This document shows positions 32,989 through 42,055 of a stretch of DNA of 64,000 nucleotides, piece by piece. Location: the NCBI RefSeq assembly GCF_004402405.1, contig NZ_SOFE01000007.1:1-64000 (forward strand), read 5' to 3'. The number at the start of each line of letters is the position of its first letter. The first letter of the stretch is position 1. The stretch comes from Cryobacterium levicorallinum. Lineage in GTDB: Bacteria > Actinomycetota > Actinomycetes > Actinomycetales > Microbacteriaceae. The translations under genes and the position numbers were made by a program. A model generated the notes under the pieces. It was given only the letters and a program-made list of their open reading frames with translations. It did no database searches and had not been told where the DNA came from.

Positions 32989-33656
32989 CCAGCACACCAT
33001 CAGTGATCGTATTCGATGTCAACGAGACTCTCTCCGACATGTCCCCGCTGAGCGCCCGATTCGTGGAGATCGGCGCCCCGGCCGAACTGGCCCGAATCTG
33101 GTTCGCCGCGCTGCTGCGGGATGGCTTCGCCCTCGCCGCCGCGGGTGGTACTGCAAAATTCGCGACGATCGGTTCGGAGATTCTGCGCGGACTGCTCCGC
33201 GATGTGGCGCTCACCCGCAGTCTCGACGATGCCGTGACCCACATCATGAACGGCTTCCAATCGTTGAGCCTGCACCCGGACATCGCTGACGGAATCCGGG
33301 CCCTGAAAAGCGCGGGCATGCGCCTCGTGACATTGTCCAACGGATCGGATCAGGTAGCCGAGTCCCTGCTGACCCGGGCCGGGCTGCGGAGCGACTTCGA
33401 GGCCGTACTCACGGTAGAAGACGCCCCAGCGTGGAAGCCGGTTCAGGCCGCCTACGACTATGCCGCGGCTGCGTGCGGGGTTACAACGGGCGACTTGGTG
33501 CTGGTGGCCGTGCACCCCTGGGACATCCATGGGGCGGTCAGGGCAGGCCTGGGCACCGCGTGGTTGAACCGCACGGGCGAGGCCTACCCGAGCTACTTTG
33601 CGGCACCGGAGCACACGATCACCGCTTTGAGCGACCTCGCCCGTCGACTCAACTAG
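32985..33656 (+). CDS. HAD hydrolase, type II 2-haloacid dehalogenase-like
   Basis: 223 aa. Motif I FDVNETLSDM has the nucleophilic Asp, motif II is LSNGS, Lys is in APAWKP, and the final acidic motif region reads VAVHPWDIHGA. In true L-2-haloacid dehalogenases this segment is S-N-A-W-D; here a His-Pro replaces the Ser-Asn, so dehalogenase activity is doubtful. A cap domain follows motif I. Overlaps the preceding HAD gene. Confidence 0.82.
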   Translation: MTSTPSVIVFDVNETLSDMSPLSARFVEIGAPAELARIWFAALLRDGFALAAAGGTAKFATIGSEILRGLLRDVALTRSLDDAVTHIMNGFQSLSLHPDIADGIRALKSAGMRLVTLSNGSDQVAESLLTRAGLRSDFEAVLTVEDAPAWKPVQAAYDYAAAACGVTTGDLVLVAVHPWDIHGAVRAGLGTAWLNRTGEAYPSYFAAPEHTITALSDLARRLN

Positions 33657-33713
33657 GGTACGAATGTGGCCGCTGAACGTCGGTTTGTGTCCGTCTGCGT
33701 CCAAAATGGGCAC

Positions 33714-34289
33714 ATGAGGACGATGACATCACCGAATACACACTTCCCGGTCTCCGACATCGTTCTCGGGCTGATGCGAGTTGTTCCCCTCGCCGACCAG
33801 GAGGTTCGATCCTTGGTTGGAGCCGCCCGGACGCCGGCATAAATTTCTTCGATCACGCCGACGTGTATGGCGGCGAGCCCCACGAATGCGAGCGGCGTTT
33901 CGGCGAAGCCGTCACGTTTTCCGCCGAAGGACGGGCAAGCGTCGCCATCCAGTCCAAGGTCGGCCTTCGATCGGGCTTCTGGACTTCTCCAAGGGGCACA
34001 TCCTACGGTCCGTCGACGAATCACTCGCGGCGTTGAAGACCGTTTACCTCGACCTGCTGCTGCACCGTCCCGACGCGCTCATGGAACAAGATGAGGTCGC
34101 CGAAGCCTTCAAGATTCTGCACGATGCGGGGAAAGTACTCAATTTCGGCGTCTCCAATCACACTCCCGGGCAGGTCGAGTTACTGAAGCATTCGGTGGCG
34201 CAACCGCTCATCGTCAATCAGGTGCAATTGAGCATTACGCATGCGCCGCTAATCACCGCCGGCGTTTCGGCCGTGGGGTCTCATATCAC
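33714..34289 (+). pseudogene. Aldo/keto reductase remnant with two frameshifts
   Basis: Three frames together give an aldo/keto reductase N-terminal two thirds. Frame 1 ends ...LGLMRVVPLADQEVRSLVGAAR; frame 2 continues NFFDHADVYGGEPHECERRFGEA and IQSKVGLRSGF; frame 3 continues LDFSKGHILRSVDESLAALK and FGVSNHTPGQVELLK...QVQLSITHAPLI. Each switch is explained by one missing base, near 33827 and near 33981. The catalytic Asp-Tyr of the family is in the DHADVYGG segment. The C-terminal third is missing after about 34289, replaced by unrelated sequence before the antiporter gene. Confidence 0.8.
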
Positions 34290-34378
34290 CCTCACCAGGG
34301 GAGAATGGTACCGACTCTTCACTGCCACCGGACATATCTTGCCGTAGTCAGTCCCCTGCAACTCTTGGCGGTAAAAAA

Positions 34379-36277
34379 ATGAATGTCGCACTCGGTCTTC
34401 TCACTCTCGTCGCCGTCGTCTGCGCGGCCAGTGCTCTCGCGAGGCGCCTGAACCTGTCCGTTCCACTGCTGCTGGTGGTCGTTGGAGTGATCGGCTCGTA
34501 CCTGCCGTTTATTCCAGCGATCAAGCTGGATCCGGAACTGGTATTGGTGGGCATCCTGCCTCCATTGCTCTACGCGGCCGCCATTCGTACCTCCCTGGTC
34601 GAGTTCCGCACAAACCTGCGTTCTATCGCACTACTGTCGGTCGGCTACGTCATTTTCGGAACCGTAGCCATCGGCCTCGTCGTCTGGTGGCTGATCCCGG
34701 AGATTCCGCTGGCTGCGGCGTTCGCCCTAGGCGCGGTGGTGGCTCCGCCGGACGCGGTAGCGGCGACCACGATTGCCCGTCGCGTTGGGCTACCGCGCCG
34801 GGTAGTGAGTCTTTTGGAGGGCGAGTCACTGGTCAACGATGCGACCGCACTGGTGCTCCTTCGCACGGCGATCGTTGCTATTGGCGGCAGCGTCACCGTC
34901 TGGCAGGTGGCGTCTGACATCGCTTTGGCCGCTGGTGGAGGTATCGTGATCGGACTAATCGCGGCGTGGCTCCTGTTGCAGATCCGAAAACGGGTGCGTA
35001 ACGTCGCCATAAACACGTCCATGTCTCTCGCAGCCCCGTTCGTGGCCTATATCCCGGCGGAGGAGATCAACGCATCGGGCGTGTTGGCTGTCGTCGTGGC
35101 CGGCCTCGTGATCGGCACCAAGTCGCCAGCGATGCCCGGCGGCGCCTCCCGATTGAGTCAGCGCAGCAACTGGGCCACCGTCCAGTTTTTGCTCGAGAAC
35201 TCCGTCTTTCTGCTGATCGGGTTACAGGTGCGCACAATTATTGAGGCGACCTCCGGCGATTCGCTTGGCGCCGCGCGCATCTGGGGCACCTGTATTGTCG
35301 TATTCGTCGCGGTTCTCCTGTTGCGCCCGGTGTGGGTGTTCCCGGCCATTTATCTGCCTCGGCTGATACCCAAAATTCGCGCGGCTGACCCCGCACCACC
35401 CTGGCAGTTGCCCACCATCGTGTCTTGGGCGGGTATGCGCGGTGTGGTCACCCTGGCTGCCGTGTTCGCCCTGCCAGAAGACGTCGCACACCGCCCCGTC
35501 CTCGTTCTCGCGGCCCTGGGAGTCGTGGCGGGAACGCTGGTTGTGCAAGGCCTCACCTTGCCGTGGCTGGTACGGGCCCTCGGCGTGCACGGCCCAGATA
35601 TCCATGCGGATGCGCTCAGCCAGGCCGCGCTGATGGACCAGGCCACCGCCGCGGGAATCGAAAACCTGCGCCAGCACACCCGGCCCGGCGATTCTCCAGA
35701 GGTGCTGGCCATGCTCGAACGCCGCACGCAGGAACGCAACAGGGCAGCATGGGAGCGCCTCGGGCGTTCGGAGCTCGCAGACCGCACTCCCAGCAAGCGC
35801 TACGTGCAGCTGAGGCTGGCCATGCTCGATGCGGAGCGCGCCAGGGTTCTCAAACTGCGTCGCACCGGCGATTACGCCCACGAGGTGATCAGTGAAGTGC
35901 TGGAGATGCTCGACGTGGAGGAGTCCATGTTGGATTCCTCCACCGAGGGTGCGGACATCGACGCCCGCACCCCGGCCCGACCCGCCAATCGGCGCGACAA
36001 CGACGAAGCGCGCCTGGGCGCGGGCGGCTGCGAGCACCTACGGACCGTGGGCGAGCAGTCAGTGCCGCAGGACCCTGAGTGTAAGGACTGTGTGCGCGAA
36101 GGCACCACCCCGGTACACCTTCGAATGTGCCTGGCCTGCGGAAACGTGGGGTGCTGCGATTCATCCGCGGGTCAGCACGCGACCAAGCATTTCCAACAGT
36201 CCGGCCACGCCATCATGTGCAGCGCCGAGCCGCGGGAATCATGGCGCTGGTGTTACGTTGACGAACTCCTCGGCTAG
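34379..36277 (+). CDS. Na+/H+ antiporter (CPA1/NhaP type) fused to a UBP-type zinc finger
   Basis: 632 aa. Residues 1-400 form 11-12 transmembrane helices of a cation:proton antiporter. The conserved segments GAVVAPPDAVAA and LEGESLVNDATALV carry the acidic ion-binding residues. A cytoplasmic helical region follows to about 530. The last about 85 residues carry CEHL, ECKDCVRE, LRMCLACGNVGCCDSS and HATKHFQQSGHAIM, the Cys/His layout of a UBP (ZnF-UBP) finger. It probably exports Na+ in exchange for protons. The fusion recurs in actinobacteria, but the role of the finger is unknown. No clear ribosome site precedes the ATG. Confidence 0.9.
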   Translation: MNVALGLLTLVAVVCAASALARRLNLSVPLLLVVVGVIGSYLPFIPAIKLDPELVLVGILPPLLYAAAIRTSLVEFRTNLRSIALLSVGYVIFGTVAIGLVVWWLIPEIPLAAAFALGAVVAPPDAVAATTIARRVGLPRRVVSLLEGESLVNDATALVLLRTAIVAIGGSVTVWQVASDIALAAGGGIVIGLIAAWLLLQIRKRVRNVAINTSMSLAAPFVAYIPAEEINASGVLAVVVAGLVIGTKSPAMPGGASRLSQRSNWATVQFLLENSVFLLIGLQVRTIIEATSGDSLGAARIWGTCIVVFVAVLLLRPVWVFPAIYLPRLIPKIRAADPAPPWQLPTIVSWAGMRGVVTLAAVFALPEDVAHRPVLVLAALGVVAGTLVVQGLTLPWLVRALGVHGPDIHADALSQAALMDQATAAGIENLRQHTRPGDSPEVLAMLERRTQERNRAAWERLGRSELADRTPSKRYVQLRLAMLDAERARVLKLRRTGDYAHEVISEVLEMLDVEESMLDSSTEGADIDARTPARPANRRDNDEARLGAGGCEHLRTVGEQSVPQDPECKDCVREGTTPVHLRMCLACGNVGCCDSSAGQHATKHFQQSGHAIMCSAEPRESWRWCYVDELLG

Positions 36278-36648
36278 CGCGTGCTCGTCGACTCGTTGTA
36301 AAAACCGTCCCCGAGAGCTGCAGTTTTGGGCGGGGTGTCGACGAGTTTGAGGCCGACGATGCAGCCGATCAGGCCGAGCAGCAGCGCGATCTTCAGCCAC
36401 GACACGCTCGCATCGCCGCTGATCATGGCCCAGACCACGGTGAGGGCCGCGCCGATGCCGACCCAGACGGCGTAGGCCGTTCCGATCGGAATCTCCCGCA
36501 TCGCCCAGGCCAGACCGCCCATGCTGAGTGCAAGCGCACCGCCGAAGATAATGGTCGGCCACAACTTGCTGAAGCCCTCGGACTTGCCGAGCGCCGTCGC
36601 CCAGACAGCTTCCAGCACTCCGGACGCAATGAGTACGATCCACGACAT
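36274..36648 (-). CDS. Small multidrug resistance (SMR) protein, SugE/Gdx-like
   Basis: 124 aa from the ATG at 36648, preceded by GGAG at 8 nt; a longer in-frame extension has no ribosome site. Four transmembrane helices occupy residues 1-105. The first carries the conserved Glu of SMR transporters (GVLEAVWATAL, Glu13), and GTAYAVWVGIGAA is the second hallmark. SugE/Gdx proteins export guanidinium; other SMRs export quaternary ammonium compounds. The 20-residue C-terminal tail (KTAALGDGFYNES) is longer than usual. It overlaps the antiporter stop by 4 bases, tail to tail. Confidence 0.88.
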   Translation of the reverse strand: MSWIVLIASGVLEAVWATALGKSEGFSKLWPTIIFGGALALSMGGLAWAMREIPIGTAYAVWVGIGAALTVVWAMISGDASVSWLKIALLLGLIGCIVGLKLVDTPPKTAALGDGFYNESTSTR

Positions 36649-36775
36649 GACTGCTACTCCTCGGCCAGTCTTGTCTTGTGCCGGGTACTGATCCGTCGTC
36701 CGGGGCCGCATTTCGCGACCTCCCTCGACCATAGGCAGACCCACTGGGCAAAGCCTGTGCAGAGCCGCACGAAAC

Positions 36776-36796
36776 AAGCGGATGCCGCAGCATCCG
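36776..36796. repeat. Small palindrome between SMR and dipeptidase genes
   Basis: CGGATGC and GCATCCG pair around CGCA; the left arm is part of an AAGCGGATGC word. It lies about 20 nt after the dipeptidase stop codon on the minus strand and may mark the end of that transcript. Confidence 0.4.
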
Positions 36797-36813
36797 TTCA
36801 CCGGCAGCAGCCG

Positions 36814-37863
36814 TTACGCGATAAACGCGCGATAGGCGGGGTCGTTCGCGCGCAGCACGCGCAGCACGTTCTGGTAGCCGAGCTTGGCCAGGTCAGCGTC
36901 GCTCCAACCGCGACGCGACAGCTCGGCGAACAGGTTCGGGTACTCCGAGACGTCGGCCAGACCAACCGGCATGTCGGGGCAGCCGTCGAAGTCACCGCCG
37001 AGGCCGATGTGGTCGACGCCGGCCACCCGCCGGGCATGCTCAACATGGTCGGCAACGTGCGCGACCGTCACGAGCGGCTTGTACCCCGCCGAGCCTTCGT
37101 CTTCCCAGCGTCGATAGTCGGCCGAGATGAACGCGGGCACGAAGGTGATCATCTGCACACCATTGTTGGCCTTGAGCTGGGTGAGAATCTGATCCGGCAC
37201 GTTCCGCGGGTGGGGGTTGAGAGCAAAGCACGACGAGTGGCTGAAGATGAGCGGCAGCTCGGTCGCGTCCAGCGCGTCCTGCATGGTCGCGGCCGAGACG
37301 TGCGAGAGGTCGATCATCATGCCGATGCGGTTCATCTCCGCGATGACTGCTCTACCTCGATCATTTATTCCGTCGTGGGTCACATCGCCCACTGCTGCGT
37401 CAGCCCACTCGGTCGAGGAATTCCAGGTCAGCGTCATATACCGCACACCCAGGCGGGCGTATTCGCGCAGCACGGCGAGCGAGTTGTTGATCTGATTGCC
37501 GCCTTCAACGCCCAGCAGCGACGCGATTCTTCCATTCAGCTGGGCGCGCTCGACGTCGTCGGCCGTGACGGCCCACTCGAAGTCGTCGGGATACGCCGCA
37601 ATCAGGCGGTGAATGAAGTCGATCTGCTCGAGGGTTGCCTGGACCGAATCCGTCCCCTCCAGATCGGTGTGCACCCAAACCGACCAGAACTGGCCGTGTA
37701 CGCCTCCGCGACGCAACTTGGGGACATCCGTTTGAAGCGCGCTGCGCCCGGAATCCTGCTCGGAATCGAGTCCGCTGACGGAATAGTCACGATGCGCGCG
37801 GCAGGCCCAGGCAAGATCGTTGTGTCCGTCAATGACAGGAAATCTCGTAAATCTTTCGGTCAT
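36814..37863 (-). CDS. Membrane dipeptidase (peptidase M19 family)
   Basis: 349 aa from the ATG at 37863, which is preceded by GGGGAG; an upstream extension is unlikely. The zinc-site residues are visible: His-x-Asp in DGHNDLAWA, Glu in LGVEGGNQI, His in DLSHVS, His in IFSHSSC, and Asp in GLGGDFDG. M19 enzymes hydrolyse dipeptides, including ones with a D-residue at the C-terminal position, and may take part in peptidoglycan recycling. No signal peptide is seen, so it is probably cytoplasmic. Monocistronic. Confidence 0.92.
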   Translation of the reverse strand: MTERFTRFPVIDGHNDLAWACRAHRDYSVSGLDSEQDSGRSALQTDVPKLRRGGVHGQFWSVWVHTDLEGTDSVQATLEQIDFIHRLIAAYPDDFEWAVTADDVERAQLNGRIASLLGVEGGNQINNSLAVLREYARLGVRYMTLTWNSSTEWADAAVGDVTHDGINDRGRAVIAEMNRIGMMIDLSHVSAATMQDALDATELPLIFSHSSCFALNPHPRNVPDQILTQLKANNGVQMITFVPAFISADYRRWEDEGSAGYKPLVTVAHVADHVEHARRVAGVDHIGLGGDFDGCPDMPVGLADVSEYPNLFAELSRRGWSDADLAKLGYQNVLRVLRANDPAYRAFIA

Positions 37864-38334
37864 GTGAATTCTCCCCGGCAATGCGTTGGCTCCGATCAGC
37901 CTACGACCCGCGCCGTGCGGGTGCGCGGCCGCCGATAACGCCCAAGTGTGCCGCAATACCGCACGTTAATGAGACGCCAAGCCGTTCGTGGCGACACAAA
38001 CATGGCCCGTGACGGACTGCCCTACCCGGCACGGGGAAGCTGCCCCCCGTTGAGGTTACAGCGCGGCCGACTTGAATCGGGGTAGTCTCTGCCAGTAAGT
38101 TGCTGAGAAAGAATCATCTTCACTGCCGCGCTCCACCGAGAGACAAGTGCCAGCATCGTCACCTTGTCGCTAAGACCACCTGTTCCTGTAAACCCGACTG
38201 CAGGGAATGCAACGTGACACACACCCCGACCCGTCGCTCCACCGTCAGCGCAGCCTGCGCCAGTCCGGTGCCTCGCGCACCCGATTGCCCCTATCTGGCC
38301 GCGCCCTGGCGTTCGATCACACCGGGAAGCACGC
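37864..38334. other. Long upstream region of the polysaccharide locus (471 bp)
   Basis: Divergent gap between the dipeptidase gene and the initiating transferase. A possible promoter TTGAAT (38072) with an AGTAAGT-type -10 about 17 nt later would give a leader of roughly 240 nt. A GTG-started 42-codon frame (38214-38342) ends in a TGA overlapping the next ATG, but it has no visible ribosome site and may be chance. A C-rich palindrome-like segment (CCCCCCGTTGAGG near 38044) is a weak relative of the operator described downstream. Confidence 0.4.
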
Positions 38335-39882
38335 ATGAGTGAACCCGACTCCCCCGCGCCACTCCCGGTAGGCGATTCCCTTCGTCGCGCGCCGAAGCTC
38401 CGTCTCGTCGACCAGGCTGCGTCAGCCACCCGTGACATCGCGCTCGACACCCCGTCGTCGGGACTCATCTGGGCGCGCCGCTACCGCACGAAGCTGCGAC
38501 TGACCGATGTCACCGTCATCGTGCTGGCCGTGGCTGTTGCCCTGGTCTTTCGGTTCGGTGTGCGCGGTATTCCGGCCGTTCCCGGATCGTTCGGCGCCAA
38601 TTATTGGCTGGTGTCCCTGCTGATCGTGGTGACCTGGCTCGTCGCTCTCGAGCTGTTCCATACTCGCGATTCGCGCGTGGTGGGTGCGGGAGCGCACGAG
38701 TACAAACAGGTGGTGAATGCGAGCGCCGTGACCTTCGGCATGCTCGCCATCGCCTTTCTCATCTTGCAGGTTGACATCGCGCGCCTCTTTTTCATTCTCG
38801 CGCTGCCCCTCGGCGTCATCGCCCTGGTATTCGAACGGTGGTTGTGGCGCAAATGGCTGCTGCACCAGCGCACGTTCGGCCACTATCTTGCCCGGGTCAT
38901 CGTGGTGGGAAACCGGGAGGACGTTGAGTATGTCGTCAGCCAGATCGACACCAAGTCTGGCGCCGCGTACTACATCGTCGGGGCCGCACTCGAAGAGAGC
39001 GACAGCGCTGAGATAGCCGCTGGCGACCGCCTGGTGCCGATCGTGTCCGATCTCGAACATGTCGCCGCTGCCGCATCGGCCATGGGCGTCGACACGGTCA
39101 TCGTGGCCGGACAGCCCAGCGGTGGCAGCGCCTACATCCGCAACCTCGGCTGGGACCTCGAGGGCACGTCGGCCGAGCTCGTTCTCTCCAGCCGGCTAAC
39201 GGATGTCGCTGGTCCCCGCATCCACTTCCGTCCCGTTGACGGCCTCCCGCTGATCCACGTCGAAATCCCCCGGTTCGAAGGGGGCCGTCATGCCCTCAAA
39301 CGCACCCTGGACATCGTGACGACCGGACTCGCCATCGTGTTTCTGCTGCCCGTCCTGGCCGTGATCGCTGTGCTGATCAAGATCGACAGCCCCGGCCCGG
39401 TGCTGTTTCGCCAGGAGCGTTGCGGCCGCAATGGCCAGACCTTCCGCATGATCAAGTTCCGTTCCATGGTGGAGACGGCCGAAGACGACCTGGCTGGCCT
39501 CCTCGACCAGAACGAGGCCGCCGGGGTGCTGTTCAAGATTCGCAATGACCCCCGCATCACCAAGATCGGCCGGGTGCTGCGCAAGTACTCGCTCGACGAG
39601 CTGCCCCAGCTCTGGAACATCTTTGTGGGTGAAATGAGTCTGGTCGGCCCCCGTCCGCCGCTTCCGGAGGAAGTGCAGGGCTACGAGACCCACGTGCACC
39701 GACGCCTTTATATCAAGCCCGGTCTGACCGGCATGTGGCAGGTCAACGGGCGTTCCAACCTGAGTTGGGAAGACAGCGTTCGGCTCGACCTGTACTACGT
39801 CGAGAACTGGTCGCTGGCCGGCGATCTGATGATCATCTGGCGCACCTTCAAGACCGTCATCCAACCAGTAGGGGCGTATTGA
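38335..39882 (+). CDS. Initiating sugar-phosphate (polyprenyl glycosylphosphate) transferase
   Basis: 515 aa. Five hydrophobic segments: four near residues 55-160 and one near 325-345. A CoA-binding-like Rossmann region (about 180-300) lies between them, followed by the bacterial sugar transferase domain (KRTLDIVTTG, IDSPGPVLFRQER, FRMIKFRSM, LDELPQLWNIF, MSLVGPRPP). It should transfer a sugar-1-phosphate (galactose or glucose, not determinable) to undecaprenyl phosphate at the inner membrane, starting the repeat unit. It is the first gene of a plus-strand unit with the next two genes. Confidence 0.93.
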   Translation: MSEPDSPAPLPVGDSLRRAPKLRLVDQAASATRDIALDTPSSGLIWARRYRTKLRLTDVTVIVLAVAVALVFRFGVRGIPAVPGSFGANYWLVSLLIVVTWLVALELFHTRDSRVVGAGAHEYKQVVNASAVTFGMLAIAFLILQVDIARLFFILALPLGVIALVFERWLWRKWLLHQRTFGHYLARVIVVGNREDVEYVVSQIDTKSGAAYYIVGAALEESDSAEIAAGDRLVPIVSDLEHVAAAASAMGVDTVIVAGQPSGGSAYIRNLGWDLEGTSAELVLSSRLTDVAGPRIHFRPVDGLPLIHVEIPRFEGGRHALKRTLDIVTTGLAIVFLLPVLAVIAVLIKIDSPGPVLFRQERCGRNGQTFRMIKFRSMVETAEDDLAGLLDQNEAAGVLFKIRNDPRITKIGRVLRKYSLDELPQLWNIFVGEMSLVGPRPPLPEEVQGYETHVHRRLYIKPGLTGMWQVNGRSNLSWEDSVRLDLYYVENWSLAGDLMIIWRTFKTVIQPVGAY

Positions 39883-39883
39883 C

Positions 39884-41137
39884 ATGACCGTGGGGACCGA
39901 ACTCACTGCGCCCACCAGCCAACGACGCCTGCACATCGCAATGATCGGCACCCGCGGAGTACCCGCCACTTACGGTGGTTTTGAAACGGCCGTCGAGGAG
40001 ATCGGCCGGCGAATGGTCGACCGCGGCCACGACGTAACCGTGTACTGCCGCCACACGGTAGAGCCCGCGCCAAAAGAATATCTCGGCATGACGCTGGTTG
40101 AGCTGCCGGCCCTGCGGCACAAGATTCTCGAAACCCTCAGCCACACCGGGCTCTCGGTGCTGCACGCGACCACCCATCGCCGCCTCGATGTCGCGTTCGT
40201 CTTCAACGCCGCCAATGCACCGTTCGTCCCTCTGTTGCGCCTGCGCGGAATTCCCAGCGTTGTGCACGTGGACGGACTCGAGTGGAAGCGCGACAAGTGG
40301 GGCCCAACCGGCCGCCGCTATTATCGGTGGGCCGAGGAGGTAGCTGTTCGTGAAGCGGATGCCCTGATCGCCGACGCGCAGGGAATCGTCGACTACTACC
40401 AGGATGAGTTCGAGGTGCCCACCGAGCTGATCTCGTACGGCACCAAGATTCTTACGGACACCCCGTGCGATCGGCTCGCCGAACTCGGCCTCCTCCCCGG
40501 CGGCTACCACCTCGTCGTCGCTCGGTTCGAGCCGGAGAACCATGTCGATGTGATCGTCGAAGGCTACCGGGCCAGCGGCGCCCTGCTTCCGCTCGTGGTG
40601 GTCGGCTCTGCACCGTACGCGGTCGATCACATCAATCGCATTGCCGACCTGGCCGCCTCCGATTCGCGTATCCGCATGATCGGAAGCGTCTGGGACCAGG
40701 GCCAGCTCGACCAGCTGTACGCGCACGCGCGCACCTACCTACACGGCCATTCCGTCGGCGGAACCAACCCCTCGCTGCTGCGGGCGATGGGTGCCGGCAC
40801 CAAGGTCATCGCCTGGGATGTCGTCTTCAACCGGGAGGTGCTCGGCACCCACGGTGCCTACTTCAGCCACGCGGACTCGCTCGGCGCCCTGATCGAAGAC
40901 TCCGAGCGGAGCCCCGATCGCACCGCCGAGGTCGGAACCGCGCTGCAGGAGCGGGCGGCGAAGTTATACAACTGGGACACTGTCACGGCGAGCTACGAGG
41001 GCCTTGCCCGCCGTGTGGCCGCTGGCTACAGCACGCACCATCAGAGCAGCGGCCGTGCCGAGGAGTCAACCTGGAGCCTGCCCGAGACCATGAGCCGGCA
41101 ACCGTCAACCGCACCGTCCAGGGGAATCACACTATGA
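39884..41137 (+). CDS. Glycosyltransferase, GT4-like with DUF1972 N-terminus
   Basis: 417 aa. The N-terminus MIGTRGVPATYGGFETAVEEIG is typical of DUF1972 glycosyltransferases that add the second sugar (often rhamnose) to a lipid-linked chain. A GT-B C-terminal half contains the donor-binding region (HGHSVGGTNPSLLRAMGAGTKV). It starts one base after the initiating transferase stop and overlaps the next gene by 4 bases, so the three form one operon. Confidence 0.9.
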   Translation: MTVGTELTAPTSQRRLHIAMIGTRGVPATYGGFETAVEEIGRRMVDRGHDVTVYCRHTVEPAPKEYLGMTLVELPALRHKILETLSHTGLSVLHATTHRRLDVAFVFNAANAPFVPLLRLRGIPSVVHVDGLEWKRDKWGPTGRRYYRWAEEVAVREADALIADAQGIVDYYQDEFEVPTELISYGTKILTDTPCDRLAELGLLPGGYHLVVARFEPENHVDVIVEGYRASGALLPLVVVGSAPYAVDHINRIADLAASDSRIRMIGSVWDQGQLDQLYAHARTYLHGHSVGGTNPSLLRAMGAGTKVIAWDVVFNREVLGTHGAYFSHADSLGALIEDSERSPDRTAEVGTALQERAAKLYNWDTVTASYEGLARRVAAGYSTHHQSSGRAEESTWSLPETMSRQPSTAPSRGITL

Positions 41138-41907
41138 CCAGCACGCCAGCCCCGACCGCGCAGCCAACGGAAGGCTATTTCGACACCGTACGCCGGTTGT
41201 CCTCCGCCCAGAAAGTCGCCACCCGCGGTGCGCCCGCCTACTCGGTCTACGTGAACCGACGAGTCGGCCGTTACATCGCGGCCGGCGCCTATCGGAAGGG
41301 ACTCAGCCCCAATAATGTGACGGCGATCAGCGCCGGCTTCACTTTCTGCGCCATCGGGCTGCTCGCGATCGGCGAGCCGAGCTGGCTGCTCGGCATCACC
41401 GTGTGGCTGCTGCTGGCCGTCGGCTACGCCTTCGACTCGGCCGATGGCCAGGTCGCACGATTGCGTGGTGGTGGCTCAGCCTCCGGCGAATGGCTTGACC
41501 ATGTCATCGACGCCATCAAGATCTCCACGCTCCACCTGGCCGTGCTGATCACCGCGTTCACGCATTTTGCCTTCACTGATCCGGCCTTGCTGCTGGTTCC
41601 GATCGGGTTCACCGCGGTGGCGGCCGTATCGTTCTTCGCGATGATCCTGAACGACTTGCTCAAGGCCAAGCATGCTCCCCTGGCTCCGCCATCGACCGCT
41701 CGCCGCACGGTGTTGCGCTCGCTCCTGGGGGTGCCGACCGATTACGGTGTGCTCTGCCTCGCGTTTGTGCTGCTCGGCGCTCCCCCGCTGTTCTTCGGGG
41801 TGTACGCCGTGCTCTTTGTCGCTAACGCACTGTATCTGGCGCTCGCTTTGGCCAAGTGGTTTCGGGACATGACCGCGCTGGGCGGCGTCGGAGCGACCCA
41901 GCCGTAG
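41134..41907 (+). CDS. CDP-alcohol phosphatidyltransferase
   Basis: 257 aa. Six hydrophobic segments carry the family motif D-x2-D-G-x2-A-R-x8-G-x3-D-x3-D, read here as DSADGQVARLRG...SGEWLDHVID. It transfers a phosphoalcohol between a CDP-activated donor and an acceptor alcohol, as in phosphatidylinositol or phosphatidylglycerol-phosphate synthases. Its place within a glycan operon suggests a phospho-linked or lipid-anchored polymer; the substrate is unknown. The ATG overlaps the preceding glycosyltransferase (ATGA). Confidence 0.9.
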   Translation: MTSTPAPTAQPTEGYFDTVRRLSSAQKVATRGAPAYSVYVNRRVGRYIAAGAYRKGLSPNNVTAISAGFTFCAIGLLAIGEPSWLLGITVWLLLAVGYAFDSADGQVARLRGGGSASGEWLDHVIDAIKISTLHLAVLITAFTHFAFTDPALLLVPIGFTAVAAVSFFAMILNDLLKAKHAPLAPPSTARRTVLRSLLGVPTDYGVLCLAFVLLGAPPLFFGVYAVLFVANALYLALALAKWFRDMTALGGVGATQP

Positions 41908-41967
41908 CTGGGCATCCGCTGCATCTGGACCGAGTATTCCAGCGCCCCTGAACTATTCGGCGACGTA

Positions 41968-41981
41968 CCTCCTACTGGGGG
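41968..41981 (+). promoter_or_regulatory. C/G-rich palindrome upstream of the Wzz/BY-kinase gene
   Basis: CCTCCTACTGGGGG resembles the palindromes before two of the surface-protein genes and the flippase gene. It sits about 75 nt before the GTG start. Unlike those, no TANNNT hexamer is found 24 nt downstream, so its membership in the set is uncertain. Confidence 0.35.
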
Positions 41982-42055
41982 ATGTGCTGCGGCCCGACGA
42001 ATGTGAGTTTTGATCAGCTTGATTGTAGTGTGGGCGCAACTGAACGGAGAATGCT

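Noticed and set aside
36649-36720. Guanidine-II-type riboswitch before the SMR gene (GGACGACGG)
   Set aside because: Only one ACGA-like loop is present and its stem does not pair beyond one base pair; the second hairpin is missing.
38214-38342. 42-codon GTG frame overlapping the start of the initiating transferase
   Set aside because: No ribosome site, Pro/Arg/Cys-rich composition typical of chance frames in GC-rich DNA.
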